The position numbers were made by a program, and so were the translations under genes. From Arthrobacter woluwensis (GTDB lineage: Bacteria > Actinomycetota > Actinomycetes > Actinomycetales > Micrococcaceae), in assembly GCF_030816155.1 (NCBI RefSeq), contig NZ_JAUSXR010000001.1:62001-126000 (forward strand): 64,000 nt of DNA. Direction: 5' to 3'. Below the pieces are notes generated by a model. It searched no databases and was not told the DNA's origin. It worked only from the letters and a program-made list of their open reading frames with translations. This document shows, one piece after another, positions 35,421-43,732 of the stretch; within the stretch, counting starts at the first letter, position 1; the number at the start of each line of letters is the position of its first letter.

Positions 35421-36833
35421 GTGCATACCACCGTTTTCGAACGGAACGTCCCCCAGCCCGCCGTCGTCGAGCGTTCCCTGGAAGGGGCCGTTCACCGGCC
35501 GTTCTGGATCGACGATCTGGGCCCGGACGTGACCCGATACCCGCAGCTGGAAGGTGACGCGAGCGCCGAGCTGGTGATCGTGGGCGGCGGCTACACGGGT
35601 CTGTGGACCGCGCTGCGGGCCAAGGAACGTGAACCGGAGCGCAGCGTCATCCTGCTCGAGGGCGAGCGGATCGCCTGGGCGGCGTCCGGGCGCAATGGCG
35701 GCTTCTGCGAGGCCAGCCTGACCCACGGCTACGAGAACGGCAAGAGCCGCTGGCCGCAGGAGATCGAGACCCTCGAACGGCTGGGGCTGGAGAACCTCGA
35801 GCGGATGCAGGAGGCGATCGAGCGCTACGGCATGGACTGCGAATGGGAGCGGACCGGTGAGCTGAACGTCGCCGTCGAACCTCATCAGCTGGAGTGGCTG
35901 GCGGAGGAGAGCGGCGGCCACGTTCTGGACCGGGAGGCCACGCAGGCCGAGGTCAACTCGCCCACGTTCCTCGGCTCGGTCTGGCTCAAGGACTCCGTGG
36001 CCATGGTGCACCCCTACAAGCTCGCGACCGAGCTGGCCCGGGTGGCCACCGAGCTCGGAGTGGTCATCCACGAGCGCACCCGCGTGCGGGAACTGGTGGA
36101 CGTCGACGGCGGCGTGGAGGTCGTGACGGACCGCGGCACCGTGCGCGCGGACCAGGTGGTGCTGGGGACCAACGTGTTCCCGTCGCTGCTGAAGCGCAAC
36201 GCGCTCATGACGGTGCCGGTCTACGACTACGCCCTCATGACGGAGCCCCTGAGCCAGGAGCAGCTCGAGGCCATCGGCTGGACGAACCGGCAGGGCATCG
36301 GGGACATGGCGAACCAGTTCCACTACTACCGGATCACCCAGGACAACCGGATCCTTTTCGGCGGCTACGACGCCCTGTACTTCTGGGGCCGCCGCGTGGA
36401 CGAGGGGCACGAGTACCAGCCGGAGACCTGGGAGCGGCTGGCCTCGCACTTCTTCACCACGTTCCCCCAGCTGGAGGGCCTGAAGTTCACGCACAAGTGG
36501 GCCGGCCCCATTGACTCCAGCACCCAGTTCTGCGCGTTCTTCGGCACGGCGCGGAAGGACCGGGTGGCCTATGCCTCCGGGTTCACCGGCCTGGGCGTGG
36601 GCGCCACCGCCTTCGCCGCCGACGTCCTGCTGGACCTGCTGAGCGGCGCGGACACCGAGCGGACCCGTGTGGAGATGGTCCGCAAGCGTCCCCTCCCGTT
36701 CCCTCCGGAACCGTTCGCCTCGGTGGGGATCAACCTGACCCGCTGGTCGATGGACCGCGCCGACCACAATGAGGGCAAGCGCAACTTCATCCTCAAGGCC
36801 CTCGACGCCGTGGGGCTGGGCTTCGACTCCTGA
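35421..36833 (+). CDS. FAD-dependent amine oxidase/oxidoreductase of the DAO (PuuB-like) family
   Basis: 470 residues. The FAD-binding dinucleotide motif is ELVIVGGGYTGLWTALRAKE at about residues 50-70, and AASGRNGGFCEASL is typical of the glycine/gamma-glutamylputrescine oxidase group. FTGLGVGATAFAADVLLDLL closes the FAD site. Such enzymes oxidise primary or secondary amines to aldehydes with release of H2O2. It follows the ABC ATPase by 62 nt with an AGGAG site, so it is probably in the same operon. The aldehyde it makes could feed the dehydrogenase at 26-27.5 kb. The substrate is not known. Confidence 0.85.
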   Translation: MHTTVFERNVPQPAVVERSLEGAVHRPFWIDDLGPDVTRYPQLEGDASAELVIVGGGYTGLWTALRAKEREPERSVILLEGERIAWAASGRNGGFCEASLTHGYENGKSRWPQEIETLERLGLENLERMQEAIERYGMDCEWERTGELNVAVEPHQLEWLAEESGGHVLDREATQAEVNSPTFLGSVWLKDSVAMVHPYKLATELARVATELGVVIHERTRVRELVDVDGGVEVVTDRGTVRADQVVLGTNVFPSLLKRNALMTVPVYDYALMTEPLSQEQLEAIGWTNRQGIGDMANQFHYYRITQDNRILFGGYDALYFWGRRVDEGHEYQPETWERLASHFFTTFPQLEGLKFTHKWAGPIDSSTQFCAFFGTARKDRVAYASGFTGLGVGATAFAADVLLDLLSGADTERTRVEMVRKRPLPFPPEPFASVGINLTRWSMDRADHNEGKRNFILKALDAVGLGFDS

Positions 36834-36897
36834 GCCGCGGTTTCGTAGGCGCGGGGCTGCGGGGCCGCCCGGCTTGGCCGGCGGGTCGCGCGGCGGC

Positions 36898-37605
36898 CTA
36901 GCGGCCCCAGCACTCCCGGATGGTCCGGACCAGGACGGCGAAGTCGTCGGCCATGGCCGAGCCGTCGTCGTCCGGATCGGACAGCCATTGGAGCTGCAGC
37001 CCGTCCATGGCCGCCACGAGGCACCGCGCCAGCGATTCCACGGGGGCGCCGGGCAGGAGCCGTCCGTCCTCGGCCGCTTCCCGGAAGGACCGGAGGATCT
37101 TCGCCTCCGCCAGCCGGTGGTGTTCCAGGAGCCAGGAGCTGGCGGGGTGGTCGTGGGTCGTCGCCTCCCCGGCCAGGGTGGTGAAGAGCCGGACCATGCC
37201 GGGCTGCCGGGTGTTGTGCCGGACCAGGTCCACCAGCCGCTCCACCGCGGCCCAGCCCCGCGGCTCCTCCCGGTCCCGGCCGCCCAGCAGCGCCAGGTCG
37301 CGGGCGTCGCGCCACTCCATGACCGCAGCCAGGAGCGCGTCCTTGGTGGGGAAGTGGTGCAGCAGTCCCGTCAGGCTCAGGCCGCAGGACCGCGCCAGGG
37401 AACTCATGGACGTGCCCCGGTATCCCTCCTCGGAGAAGACCCGCGCCGCGGTGGCCAGGATCTCCTCTCGCCGGGCGGCGCTGTCGGCGCCCTTGGGCCG
37501 GCCGCCGGCACGGCGGGCGGTTCCGTTGGAGGTCCCGTCAGCGACGCCGGCGACGCCGACGCCGGGGCCGGCGTCCGCCGTTTCCGCCGTGTCCGCGGGG
37601 GTCAT
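36898..37605 (-). CDS. TetR-family regulator coupled to the GH3 gene
   Basis: 235 residues. A Gly/Ala/Val-rich leader of about 38 residues precedes the HTH, which includes GYRGTSMSSLARSCGLSLTGLLHHFPTKDALLAAV. I chose the ATG at 37605 because it overlaps the GH3 stop codon as ATGA; a GTG 6 nt upstream is possible. It is co-transcribed with the glycosidase, so it likely autoregulates the operon at the palindrome near 40.25 kb and responds to a sugar product. Convergent with the flavoenzyme gene. Confidence 0.87.
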   Translation of the reverse strand: MTPADTAETADAGPGVGVAGVADGTSNGTARRAGGRPKGADSAARREEILATAARVFSEEGYRGTSMSSLARSCGLSLTGLLHHFPTKDALLAAVMEWRDARDLALLGGRDREEPRGWAAVERLVDLVRHNTRQPGMVRLFTTLAGEATTHDHPASSWLLEHHRLAEAKILRSFREAAEDGRLLPGAPVESLARCLVAAMDGLQLQWLSDPDDDGSAMADDFAVLVRTIRECWGR

Positions 37606-40178
37606 CTCCACGACACCCTCGCCCGCACATCACCGAGGCCGCGGGCCAGGAGGAATTCACCGCCCGTGAGCTCGTGCCACGCGCCGTCCGCCTCGTCCCA
37701 GCGGCGGAACAGCCGCGGATCGGCGCGGACGGTCACGGGGACCGCGCCTCCCGCCGGGACCTCGACGTTCGTGTACCCGGCCAGACGGATGGGCTGCCCG
37801 GCCTCCGCGGGGGCGTAGTAGAGCTGCACCACCTCACGGCTGTCCCGTGCCGAGACGTTCCGCAGCGTCAGGGACACCGCGGGCACGCCGTCGTCGTCCG
37901 TGAGAGCTGCGTCCGCGTACTCCCACGCGCCGTAGCCCAGGCCGGCGCCGAACCAGAACAGGGGCTCGGGCGCGTGGCCGGCGTGATAGCCGCGGTAGCC
38001 GATGGCGGTGCCGTCGGTGTAATCCAGAGTCAGTGTCTCGTCCGGCTGGGTGCTCCAGGCCGGGGCCGCGCCGTCCGCGGAAGGGTGGCTCGTGACGAGG
38101 CGACCCGTGGGCTCGGCCGCGCCCGTGAGGACATCGGCCACGGCGTGGCCGCCCTCCTGGCCCGGCAGGCCCACGATCAGCACCGCGTCCACCGCGTCCA
38201 GCCACGGCATGAGGACCGGGGTCGCCGCGTTGACGACCACCACGGTCCGCTCGGCCGCCGCGGCCACCCGGGTCACGAGTTCGTCCTGACGGCCGGGCAG
38301 GGCGAGGGTGTGCTTGTCCGCGGCCTCGGTCTCGTCCTCCTCCGTCAGCCCGACCACGACGACGGCGGTCCCCGCCCGGCGCGCGGTGTCCTCGGCGGCG
38401 GCGAGGGCGTCGTCGTCGCTGACGGGGATCGGCTCGGCCACCAGGGTGGCCAGCCCCACCCCGGACGCCGCGAACAGGTGGCTCTCCTCGGCGACGCGGA
38501 CGTGCGGCTGCGCGGCGAGCACGGCACGCCAGTCCACCGGCCGGAAGGTCTGGGTGGCGCTGATCCGGCTGCCCTCGGGAAGCTCGAGGACCTCGGAGAA
38601 GGCGGGTGGGCGGAGGATGCCTTCGCCCGGGTCGAAGCCTTCGGTGGTGACGTTACGGTCGAGCTCGGCGAGCACCGCGCCGTCGGGGCCGGTGACTACG
38701 ATCCGCCAGTGACCCGCGCCGATGCCGCCCACACGGACGGTCCCGCCGCTGCTGAGCGCGGCGTCGAGGCGGACGGCCGCGGGGGTCTCCTGGCTGGGGT
38801 CGTCGAAGCCGGTGCTGAGGGAGGCCACGGGGGAGTGTGCGCTGGAGATCTCGCGGCCACCGTCGGCGAGCCGGGTGACACGGATCCCGGGTTCGCCCGA
38901 GACCGGGTCGCTGAGGAACTCCGCGGATGCTGCGACTGGACGGCGCCGGATGGCCACCCCGTCCACCACGGTCAGGCGGTCCCCGAGCCGGGCGCTCAGG
39001 CCCTCGGCGATGGTGACCTGGTACGGCGGCGTGACCTGCGCCGAACCGCCGCCCATGCACACGGTGGCCACGGCTGAGCGGCCCACGAGCGCGACCGGTC
39101 CGTCGCCGGCCAGGGGGAGGGCGCCGTCGTCGTTCTTCAGCAGGGTCATGCCGCGCGTGGCGATGCGGCACAGCTGCTCTCGTCGCTCGGGGGAGTCCGG
39201 GGTGGGCATGCCGGACGCGAAGGGTGACGCCCCGTCCGTGCCGAAGGCGCCGGTGCGCCGGGCCAGGAGGAGCAGGCGTGCGACGTGGTCGTCCACGGTG
39301 CTCTCGGACACGTCACCGCGCCGGACGGCGGCCACGAGCCGCTCGCCCCACGGCCCGACCGGCCCTGGCATGACCAGGTCCAGGCCGCCATTGGCCGACT
39401 CCACGGTGCGCTTGGTGGCGAACCAGTCGCTCATGATGAGGCCGTCCCAGCCCCACTCGTCCTTCACGATCCCGTTCTGGACGTGGTCCTGCTCGGTGGC
39501 GGTGACGCCGTTGATGTCGTTGTAGGCGGCCATCATGGCCCACGGATGCGCATCCCGCACGGCCATCTCGAACGGCAGGAGGTACACCTCGCGCAGGGCC
39601 GTCTCGGACACCTGCGAGTTCATGAAATTGCGCAGGATCTCGGATTCGTTGGCCACGAGGTGCTTGAGGCACGCCCCCGTGCCGCCGCCGCGCCGTCCGG
39701 TGCCGTCGGCGTCGGGGGCGCCGTCCTGCAGACCGCGGACGTAGGCGCTCGCCGCCCGGCCGGTCAGGTACGGGTCTTCCGAGTAGGCCTCGAAGAGCCG
39801 GCCGCCCAAGGGGGTGCGGTGCAGGTTGATGGTCGGTCCGAGGACGACATGGATGTTCTGGCGGTGAGCCTCCTCGGACAGCATCCCGCCCACTTCCTCG
39901 GCGATCGCGTCGTCCCAGGAGGACGCGATGAGGGTGGCGTTGGGGAAGAGCGCGACGGCGTCGCCGCCCATGAACTTCAGACCGCGCACGCCGGTGGGTC
40001 CGTCGGAGAAGGCGAGGGGCGCGAGGCCGATCGCGTCGTTCCCGGGCAGGGTGAACGCGGTCTCGCCCGTCAGGAGCTGCACCTTCTCCTCGAGGCTGAG
40101 CCGGCTGATCGCCTGGGCGATCGCCTCCCGCTGCTGGGCGTCCGTGCCCGTGCTGTCCGTGCTGGGGCTCTCGGTCAT
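37602..40178 (-). CDS. Glycoside hydrolase family 3 beta-glucosidase-like enzyme
   Basis: 858 residues. The GH3 N-terminal TIM-barrel domain has GPTINLHRTPLGGRLFEAYSEDP and the nucleophile Asp in DGLIMSDWFA. The alpha/beta sandwich domain follows, interrupted around residues 430-560 by an insertion that looks like a PA14-type carbohydrate-binding domain. A fibronectin-III-like domain closes the protein. No signal peptide, so it acts in the cytoplasm on imported glycosides or oligosaccharides. The ATG at 40178 has a GAAGG site 8 nt upstream; the GTG at 40187 is less likely. No sugar transporter is adjacent. Confidence 0.9.
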   Translation of the reverse strand: MTESPSTDSTGTDAQQREAIAQAISRLSLEEKVQLLTGETAFTLPGNDAIGLAPLAFSDGPTGVRGLKFMGGDAVALFPNATLIASSWDDAIAEEVGGMLSEEAHRQNIHVVLGPTINLHRTPLGGRLFEAYSEDPYLTGRAASAYVRGLQDGAPDADGTGRRGGGTGACLKHLVANESEILRNFMNSQVSETALREVYLLPFEMAVRDAHPWAMMAAYNDINGVTATEQDHVQNGIVKDEWGWDGLIMSDWFATKRTVESANGGLDLVMPGPVGPWGERLVAAVRRGDVSESTVDDHVARLLLLARRTGAFGTDGASPFASGMPTPDSPERREQLCRIATRGMTLLKNDDGALPLAGDGPVALVGRSAVATVCMGGGSAQVTPPYQVTIAEGLSARLGDRLTVVDGVAIRRRPVAASAEFLSDPVSGEPGIRVTRLADGGREISSAHSPVASLSTGFDDPSQETPAAVRLDAALSSGGTVRVGGIGAGHWRIVVTGPDGAVLAELDRNVTTEGFDPGEGILRPPAFSEVLELPEGSRISATQTFRPVDWRAVLAAQPHVRVAEESHLFAASGVGLATLVAEPIPVSDDDALAAAEDTARRAGTAVVVVGLTEEDETEAADKHTLALPGRQDELVTRVAAAAERTVVVVNAATPVLMPWLDAVDAVLIVGLPGQEGGHAVADVLTGAAEPTGRLVTSHPSADGAAPAWSTQPDETLTLDYTDGTAIGYRGYHAGHAPEPLFWFGAGLGYGAWEYADAALTDDDGVPAVSLTLRNVSARDSREVVQLYYAPAEAGQPIRLAGYTNVEVPAGGAVPVTVRADPRLFRRWDEADGAWHELTGGEFLLARGLGDVRARVSWR

Positions 40179-40238
40179 GTCGTTCACCTTCGTGACGGGA
40201 AGGACGGCGGGTGCGCCGACGCGGACCGCCTCCTCGCA

Positions 40239-40262
40239 GAAATAGTTGACACTTACTATTTC
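40239..40262 (-). promoter_or_regulatory. Operator palindrome of the GH3-tetR operon
   Basis: GAAATAGT-N8-ACTATTTC, perfect 8-bp arms, 61-84 bp upstream of the GH3 start. It is AT-rich against a high-GC background and is the expected size of a TetR operator. Confidence 0.65.
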
Positions 40263-40285
40263 ATGAGGTGACGCAGGTCACAAGA

Positions 40286-40759
40286 TCAGTCGTTCTCGAT
40301 GTTGAACGTCCACAGTGCCAGGGCGTGACCCGCGTGCCGCAGCGTCACCTGGGCGGTGCCGTCGTGGAACGTTCCGCGCACCACCAGGTCCGCCTGCGAA
40401 CCGGCGGCGACCGTCACCGTGGCCGGGCCGACGGCGTTCAAGGCGACGGTGCGCCCGCGGTGATCGCGGCAGTCCAGGTCTCCCGCGCTCACGGTCACCG
40501 ATCCCGACGTCGCCTTGACCCGCACGGTGATGGCGCCCTCGATCGGGATGTCCGAGGCCGCCGTCGGATGGGAGGTGGGGACGGGGACCGGCGCCGTGTC
40601 GGGGCCGAGGGCCGTCAGGATCACCGAGGACCCGTCCGGCAAGGTGGCGGCGACCGGTGCGCCGATGGCGAGCACGGCGCCGTGACTCGCGTTCGCGCTC
40701 GCGGTGGGTTCCGCGCTCGGGGCCGACGGGACGGGCACCGCACCGAGCGACCGCACCAC
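40286..40759 (-). CDS. Hypothetical, possibly N-terminally truncated secreted protein
   Basis: 157 residues from GTG 40759. A Pro/Ala/Ser-rich stretch (about residues 5-60, as in linkers behind a lipoprotein anchor) is followed by a beta-rich domain ending HALALWTFNIEND. It resembles DUF4352-like extracellular domains in the final strand, but I am not sure. In frame upstream, the residues continue Asn-Gly-Ser-Asp-Asp-Gly-Gly up to a stop just short of the ynfA-like gene's end, with no start codon or signal peptide. The N-terminus may therefore be missing or frameshifted. Confidence 0.45.
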   Translation of the reverse strand: MVRSLGAVPVPSAPSAEPTASANASHGAVLAIGAPVAATLPDGSSVILTALGPDTAPVPVPTSHPTAASDIPIEGAITVRVKATSGSVTVSAGDLDCRDHRGRTVALNAVGPATVTVAAGSQADLVVRGTFHDGTAQVTLRHAGHALALWTFNIEND

Positions 40760-40813
40760 GTTCGACGACGGCGCTCGCCGCCCGCCGTCGTCGCTCCCGT
40801 TCGCCGCCGGCCC

Positions 40814-41152
40814 TCAGACCGCGCCGCGTGGGGCGAACATGATGACGGCGACGCCCGCCAGGCAGAGGAAGGCCCCGATCAGGTCCCAGCGGTCGGGGCG
40901 GAAGCCGTCCACGATCACGCCCCACGCCAGCGAGCCGGCCACGAACACGCCGCCGTACGCGGCGAGGATCCTGCCGAAGTGCGCGTCCGGCTGCAGCGTG
41001 GCGACGAAGCCGTAGAGGCCCAGGGCGATCACCCCGAGCCCGGCCCACCACCAGCCCTTGTCCTCGCGCACGGCTTGCCAGATGAGCCACGCCCCACCGA
41101 TCTCGGCCACAGCGGAGAGGGCGAAGAGGAGGACGGACTTGAGGATGCTCAT
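40814..41152 (-). CDS. YnfA/UPF0060-family membrane protein
   Basis: 112 residues with four membrane helices. The start [21 protein letters not shown] and the segments [20 protein letters not shown] and [19 protein letters not shown] match the YnfA family, small membrane proteins related to the SMR/DMT fold with unproven function. The ATG overlaps the TGA of the AsnC-type regulator upstream (ATGA), so the two are co-translated. Confidence 0.92.
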   Translation of the reverse strand: MSILKSVLLFALSAVAEIGGAWLIWQAVREDKGWWWAGLGVIALGLYGFVATLQPDAHFGRILAAYGGVFVAGSLAWGVIVDGFRPDRWDLIGAFLCLAGVAVIMFAPRGAV

Positions 41153-42249
41153 GCGTCCATGATGCCGGGTCCCACGCCGGGCAGTTCCTGCGGCATCCCG
41201 GGTCCTGGGACCACCTGGCCCGTGGCGGTGCCATCCGGGCCGAGCATGAAGCCAACACGCTTGGCGCTGCGCAGCATGACGGTGCTCTGCACGAGTTCGA
41301 TCTGCGGGAGCCGTTCCTGCAGAGTCAGCTCCGCGGTGAGGACGTCGGCCACCGTGCGGAGCCACATCATGATGATGAAGTTGGTCCGGCCTGTGGTGGA
41401 CGCGGCGAGGCGGACGTTCCGCAGTCCGCTGAGCGCCGCGGCCACCTGGGCGTGCTGCCCGGCGGGCGCCTTGGCGAGCCAGCGGCAGGCGACCGGGTAT
41501 CCGGCGGGGCCCTGGGCGACCTCGCAGCGGAAGGTCAGGAGGTCGCTGCCCAGGATCTTCGCGAGCTGGCGGTGCACGGTGGCCGGGCTCCGGTCGAGGG
41601 CGCGGGCCATGTCGGCGACGCCGGCCCGCCCGTTGAGCGCCAGGAAGGGCAGGAGGTCCAGGGCGGCTTCCGGGACGGGTCCGTGGTGCGGTTCGACCGC
41701 CCCGAGGCGCGTGAAGGCGGCGATCTCCTCGCGGTCGAGCGCGGCGAGCCGCCATGAGTGCCCGCCGGAGTGGAGCCGGGTGCAGAGTTCGCTGTGCACG
41801 TGGAGGACCCCGGGCGCGGACGCGACCTGCGGCAGGATGCGTTCCGTGCATTCGGCGAGCGACGGCGCCAGCACGGTGAGCGCGAGGTCCGGGTTCCCCG
41901 TGGCCACGTCGATGGTGGCCACTTCGGGGATGGCGGCCAGGGCCGTCTGGGCCTGTTCGCGGAGCCCCGGCTCGCACTCGATGTCCGCGAACGCGAGGAT
42001 CATGACGGACGGGTCGCCCGCGAGATGGGCCGTGATCCAGGCCCGCCCCGAGGCCCGCAACCGTTCCCAGCGGCGCGCCAGGGTCGCGGGATGGGAGCCC
42101 AGGATGCCGGCGGCGTCGAGCCAGGAGACGCGCGGCGCGATCTGCAGTGCGTGCAGGAGGCGCAGATCCTCCTCGGACAGCTCGACGGCGGGGACTCCCA
42201 GGGGATGAAAACCCGGCAGTGGATGAAAACGCTGACGTGGCACGCTCAT
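41149..42249 (-). CDS. Double-headed Lrp/AsnC-family regulator
   Basis: 366 residues, about twice a normal AsnC protein. HTH 1 is at about residues 22-70 ([18 protein letters not shown]...). A first effector/dimer-like domain follows. HTH 2 is at about 195-240 ([34 protein letters not shown]), and a second RAM-like domain with [15 protein letters not shown] follows. Such fused forms occur in actinobacteria and usually control a neighbouring amino-acid or amide gene. It is divergent from an M20 amidohydrolase, the likely target. Start ATG 42249 has no clear ribosome binding site. Confidence 0.85.
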   Translation of the reverse strand: MSVPRQRFHPLPGFHPLGVPAVELSEEDLRLLHALQIAPRVSWLDAAGILGSHPATLARRWERLRASGRAWITAHLAGDPSVMILAFADIECEPGLREQAQTALAAIPEVATIDVATGNPDLALTVLAPSLAECTERILPQVASAPGVLHVHSELCTRLHSGGHSWRLAALDREEIAAFTRLGAVEPHHGPVPEAALDLLPFLALNGRAGVADMARALDRSPATVHRQLAKILGSDLLTFRCEVAQGPAGYPVACRWLAKAPAGQHAQVAAALSGLRNVRLAASTTGRTNFIIMMWLRTVADVLTAELTLQERLPQIELVQSTVMLRSAKRVGFMLGPDGTATGQVVPGPGMPQELPGVGPGIMDA

Positions 42250-42305
42250 CTGAAAAATTGTTGCACCTGAGCTTCTGGACTGGAAGAGAAGCGCACACTC
42301 TTCAT

Positions 42306-42322
42306 ACGCCAGAGTATGGCGT
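42306..42322. promoter_or_regulatory. Inverted repeat upstream of the M20 amidohydrolase
   Basis: ACGCCA-GAGTA-TGGCGT, perfect 6-bp arms, 24 nt before the amidohydrolase start and 57 nt before the AsnC start. It is a candidate binding site for the divergent AsnC protein. Confidence 0.45.
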
Positions 42323-42346
42323 GGATCACATATGAGGAGGCGGCGC

Positions 42347-43705
42347 ATGGCCATCACGGACGACGCACGGGCGTTGCAGGACCAGCTCATCCAGTGGAGG
42401 CACGCCTTCCACCAGGCCCCCGAGATCGGGCTGGAGCTGCCCCGGACGCAGGAGAAAGTTCTGGCCGCACTGGACGGTCTGGGGCTGGAGATCTCCACCG
42501 GCACGGACACCACCTCGGTCACCGCGGTCCTCCGTGGCACGGCCGGCCTCCCCGCCGGGAGCCCCGCCGCCGGGGCAGCAGGGGCTGCTGGTGCCGGGGA
42601 GCGCCCCGCGGTCCTGCTCCGCGCCGATATGGATGCCCTCCCGGTCCAGGAGCGCACGGGAGTCGACTACACGTCCCGGATCGACGGCGCCATGCACGCC
42701 TGCGGTCACGACCTCCACACCGCCATGCTGCTCGGCGCCGCGACCCTCCTGGCCGACAGTCGGCACCGGATCGCCGGGGATGTCGTCTTCATGTTCCAGC
42801 CGGGGGAGGAGGGCTACGACGGCGCGTCGGTCATGGTGCGCGAAGGTGTCCTGGACGCCGCCGGCCGCCGGGTGGATGCCGCCTTCGGCATGCACGTCTT
42901 CTCCTCGATGGAGCCGCACGGCCGATTCGTCACCCGCCCCGGCGTCATGATGAGCGCGTCCGACGGCCTGTTCGTCCGGGTGCTCGGCGCAGGGGGCCAC
43001 GGCTCGGCTCCCCACGCCGCGAAGGACCCGGTGACGGTGTCCGCCGAGATGATCCTGGCCCTGCAGACCATGGTCACGCGCCAGTTCGACATGTTCGACC
43101 CGACGGTCCTCACCGTCGGCCGCCTGGCCGCGGGGACCAAGCGCAACGTCATCCCGGACACCGCCGAGTTCGACGCCACCATCCGCACCTTCTCCGAAGC
43201 GAACCGGGAGCGCATGCAGACCGCGATCCCGCGTCTCCTTCAGGGCATCGCCCACGCCCACGGCCTGGACGTGGAGGTGACTTACCTCCCTGAGTATCCG
43301 CTCACCGTCACGGACACCGCCGAGACCGAGTTCGCGGAATCCGCCATCGAGGAGCTCTTCGACGGGCGGCACTCCCGGCTGGCCCAGCCGCTCAGCGGAT
43401 CCGAGGACTTCTCGCGCGTGCTCGCGGAGGTGCCCGGCAGTTTCGTCGGGCTCAGCGCGGTGCCGGAGGGCGTCGATCCCCGGACGAGCGCCTTCAACCA
43501 CTCGCCCTACGCGACCTTCGACGACGCGGTGCTCGCCGACGGCGCGGCGGTCTACGCGCAGCTCGCGCTGTCCCGCACCGCGCTCCTCGGAGCAGCTCAG
43601 GCCGCCCCCGCGCAATCGGGCCCTGTGCAATCGGGCTCAGCGCAATCGGGCCCTGTGCAATCAGGCCCCGTGCAGCCGGATTCCGCCCAGCCGGCCGTCC
43701 GCTGA
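42347..43705 (+). CDS. M20-family metallo-amidohydrolase
   Basis: 452 residues, hippurate hydrolase / N-acyl-amino-acid amidohydrolase type. Metal ligands are in HACGHDLHTAM and PGEEGYDGA; a dimerisation domain sits around residues 195-310, then LSGSEDFSRVL holds the last ligand area. It releases amino acids from N-acyl or aromatic conjugates. The ATG at 42347 has an AGGAGG site; the ATG at 42332 is less fitting. Two oddities: an Ala/Gly-rich insertion near residue 70, and a tail of imperfect QSGPV/QSGSA repeats from about residue 420. It precedes an MHS transporter by 27 nt and is probably in one operon with it. Confidence 0.88.
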   Translation: MAITDDARALQDQLIQWRHAFHQAPEIGLELPRTQEKVLAALDGLGLEISTGTDTTSVTAVLRGTAGLPAGSPAAGAAGAAGAGERPAVLLRADMDALPVQERTGVDYTSRIDGAMHACGHDLHTAMLLGAATLLADSRHRIAGDVVFMFQPGEEGYDGASVMVREGVLDAAGRRVDAAFGMHVFSSMEPHGRFVTRPGVMMSASDGLFVRVLGAGGHGSAPHAAKDPVTVSAEMILALQTMVTRQFDMFDPTVLTVGRLAAGTKRNVIPDTAEFDATIRTFSEANRERMQTAIPRLLQGIAHAHGLDVEVTYLPEYPLTVTDTAETEFAESAIEELFDGRHSRLAQPLSGSEDFSRVLAEVPGSFVGLSAVPEGVDPRTSAFNHSPYATFDDAVLADGAAVYAQLALSRTALLGAAQAAPAQSGPVQSGSAQSGPVQSGPVQPDSAQPAVR

Positions 43706-43732
43706 CCCGCCCAGGAACCTCAGGAGACCGTC

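Noticed and set aside
26000..36833. Complete Puu putrescine pathway
   Set aside because: Only PuuB-like and PuuC-like members are visible; the glutamylputrescine synthetase and the gamma-Glu-GABA hydrolase are missing, so the pathway was not named.
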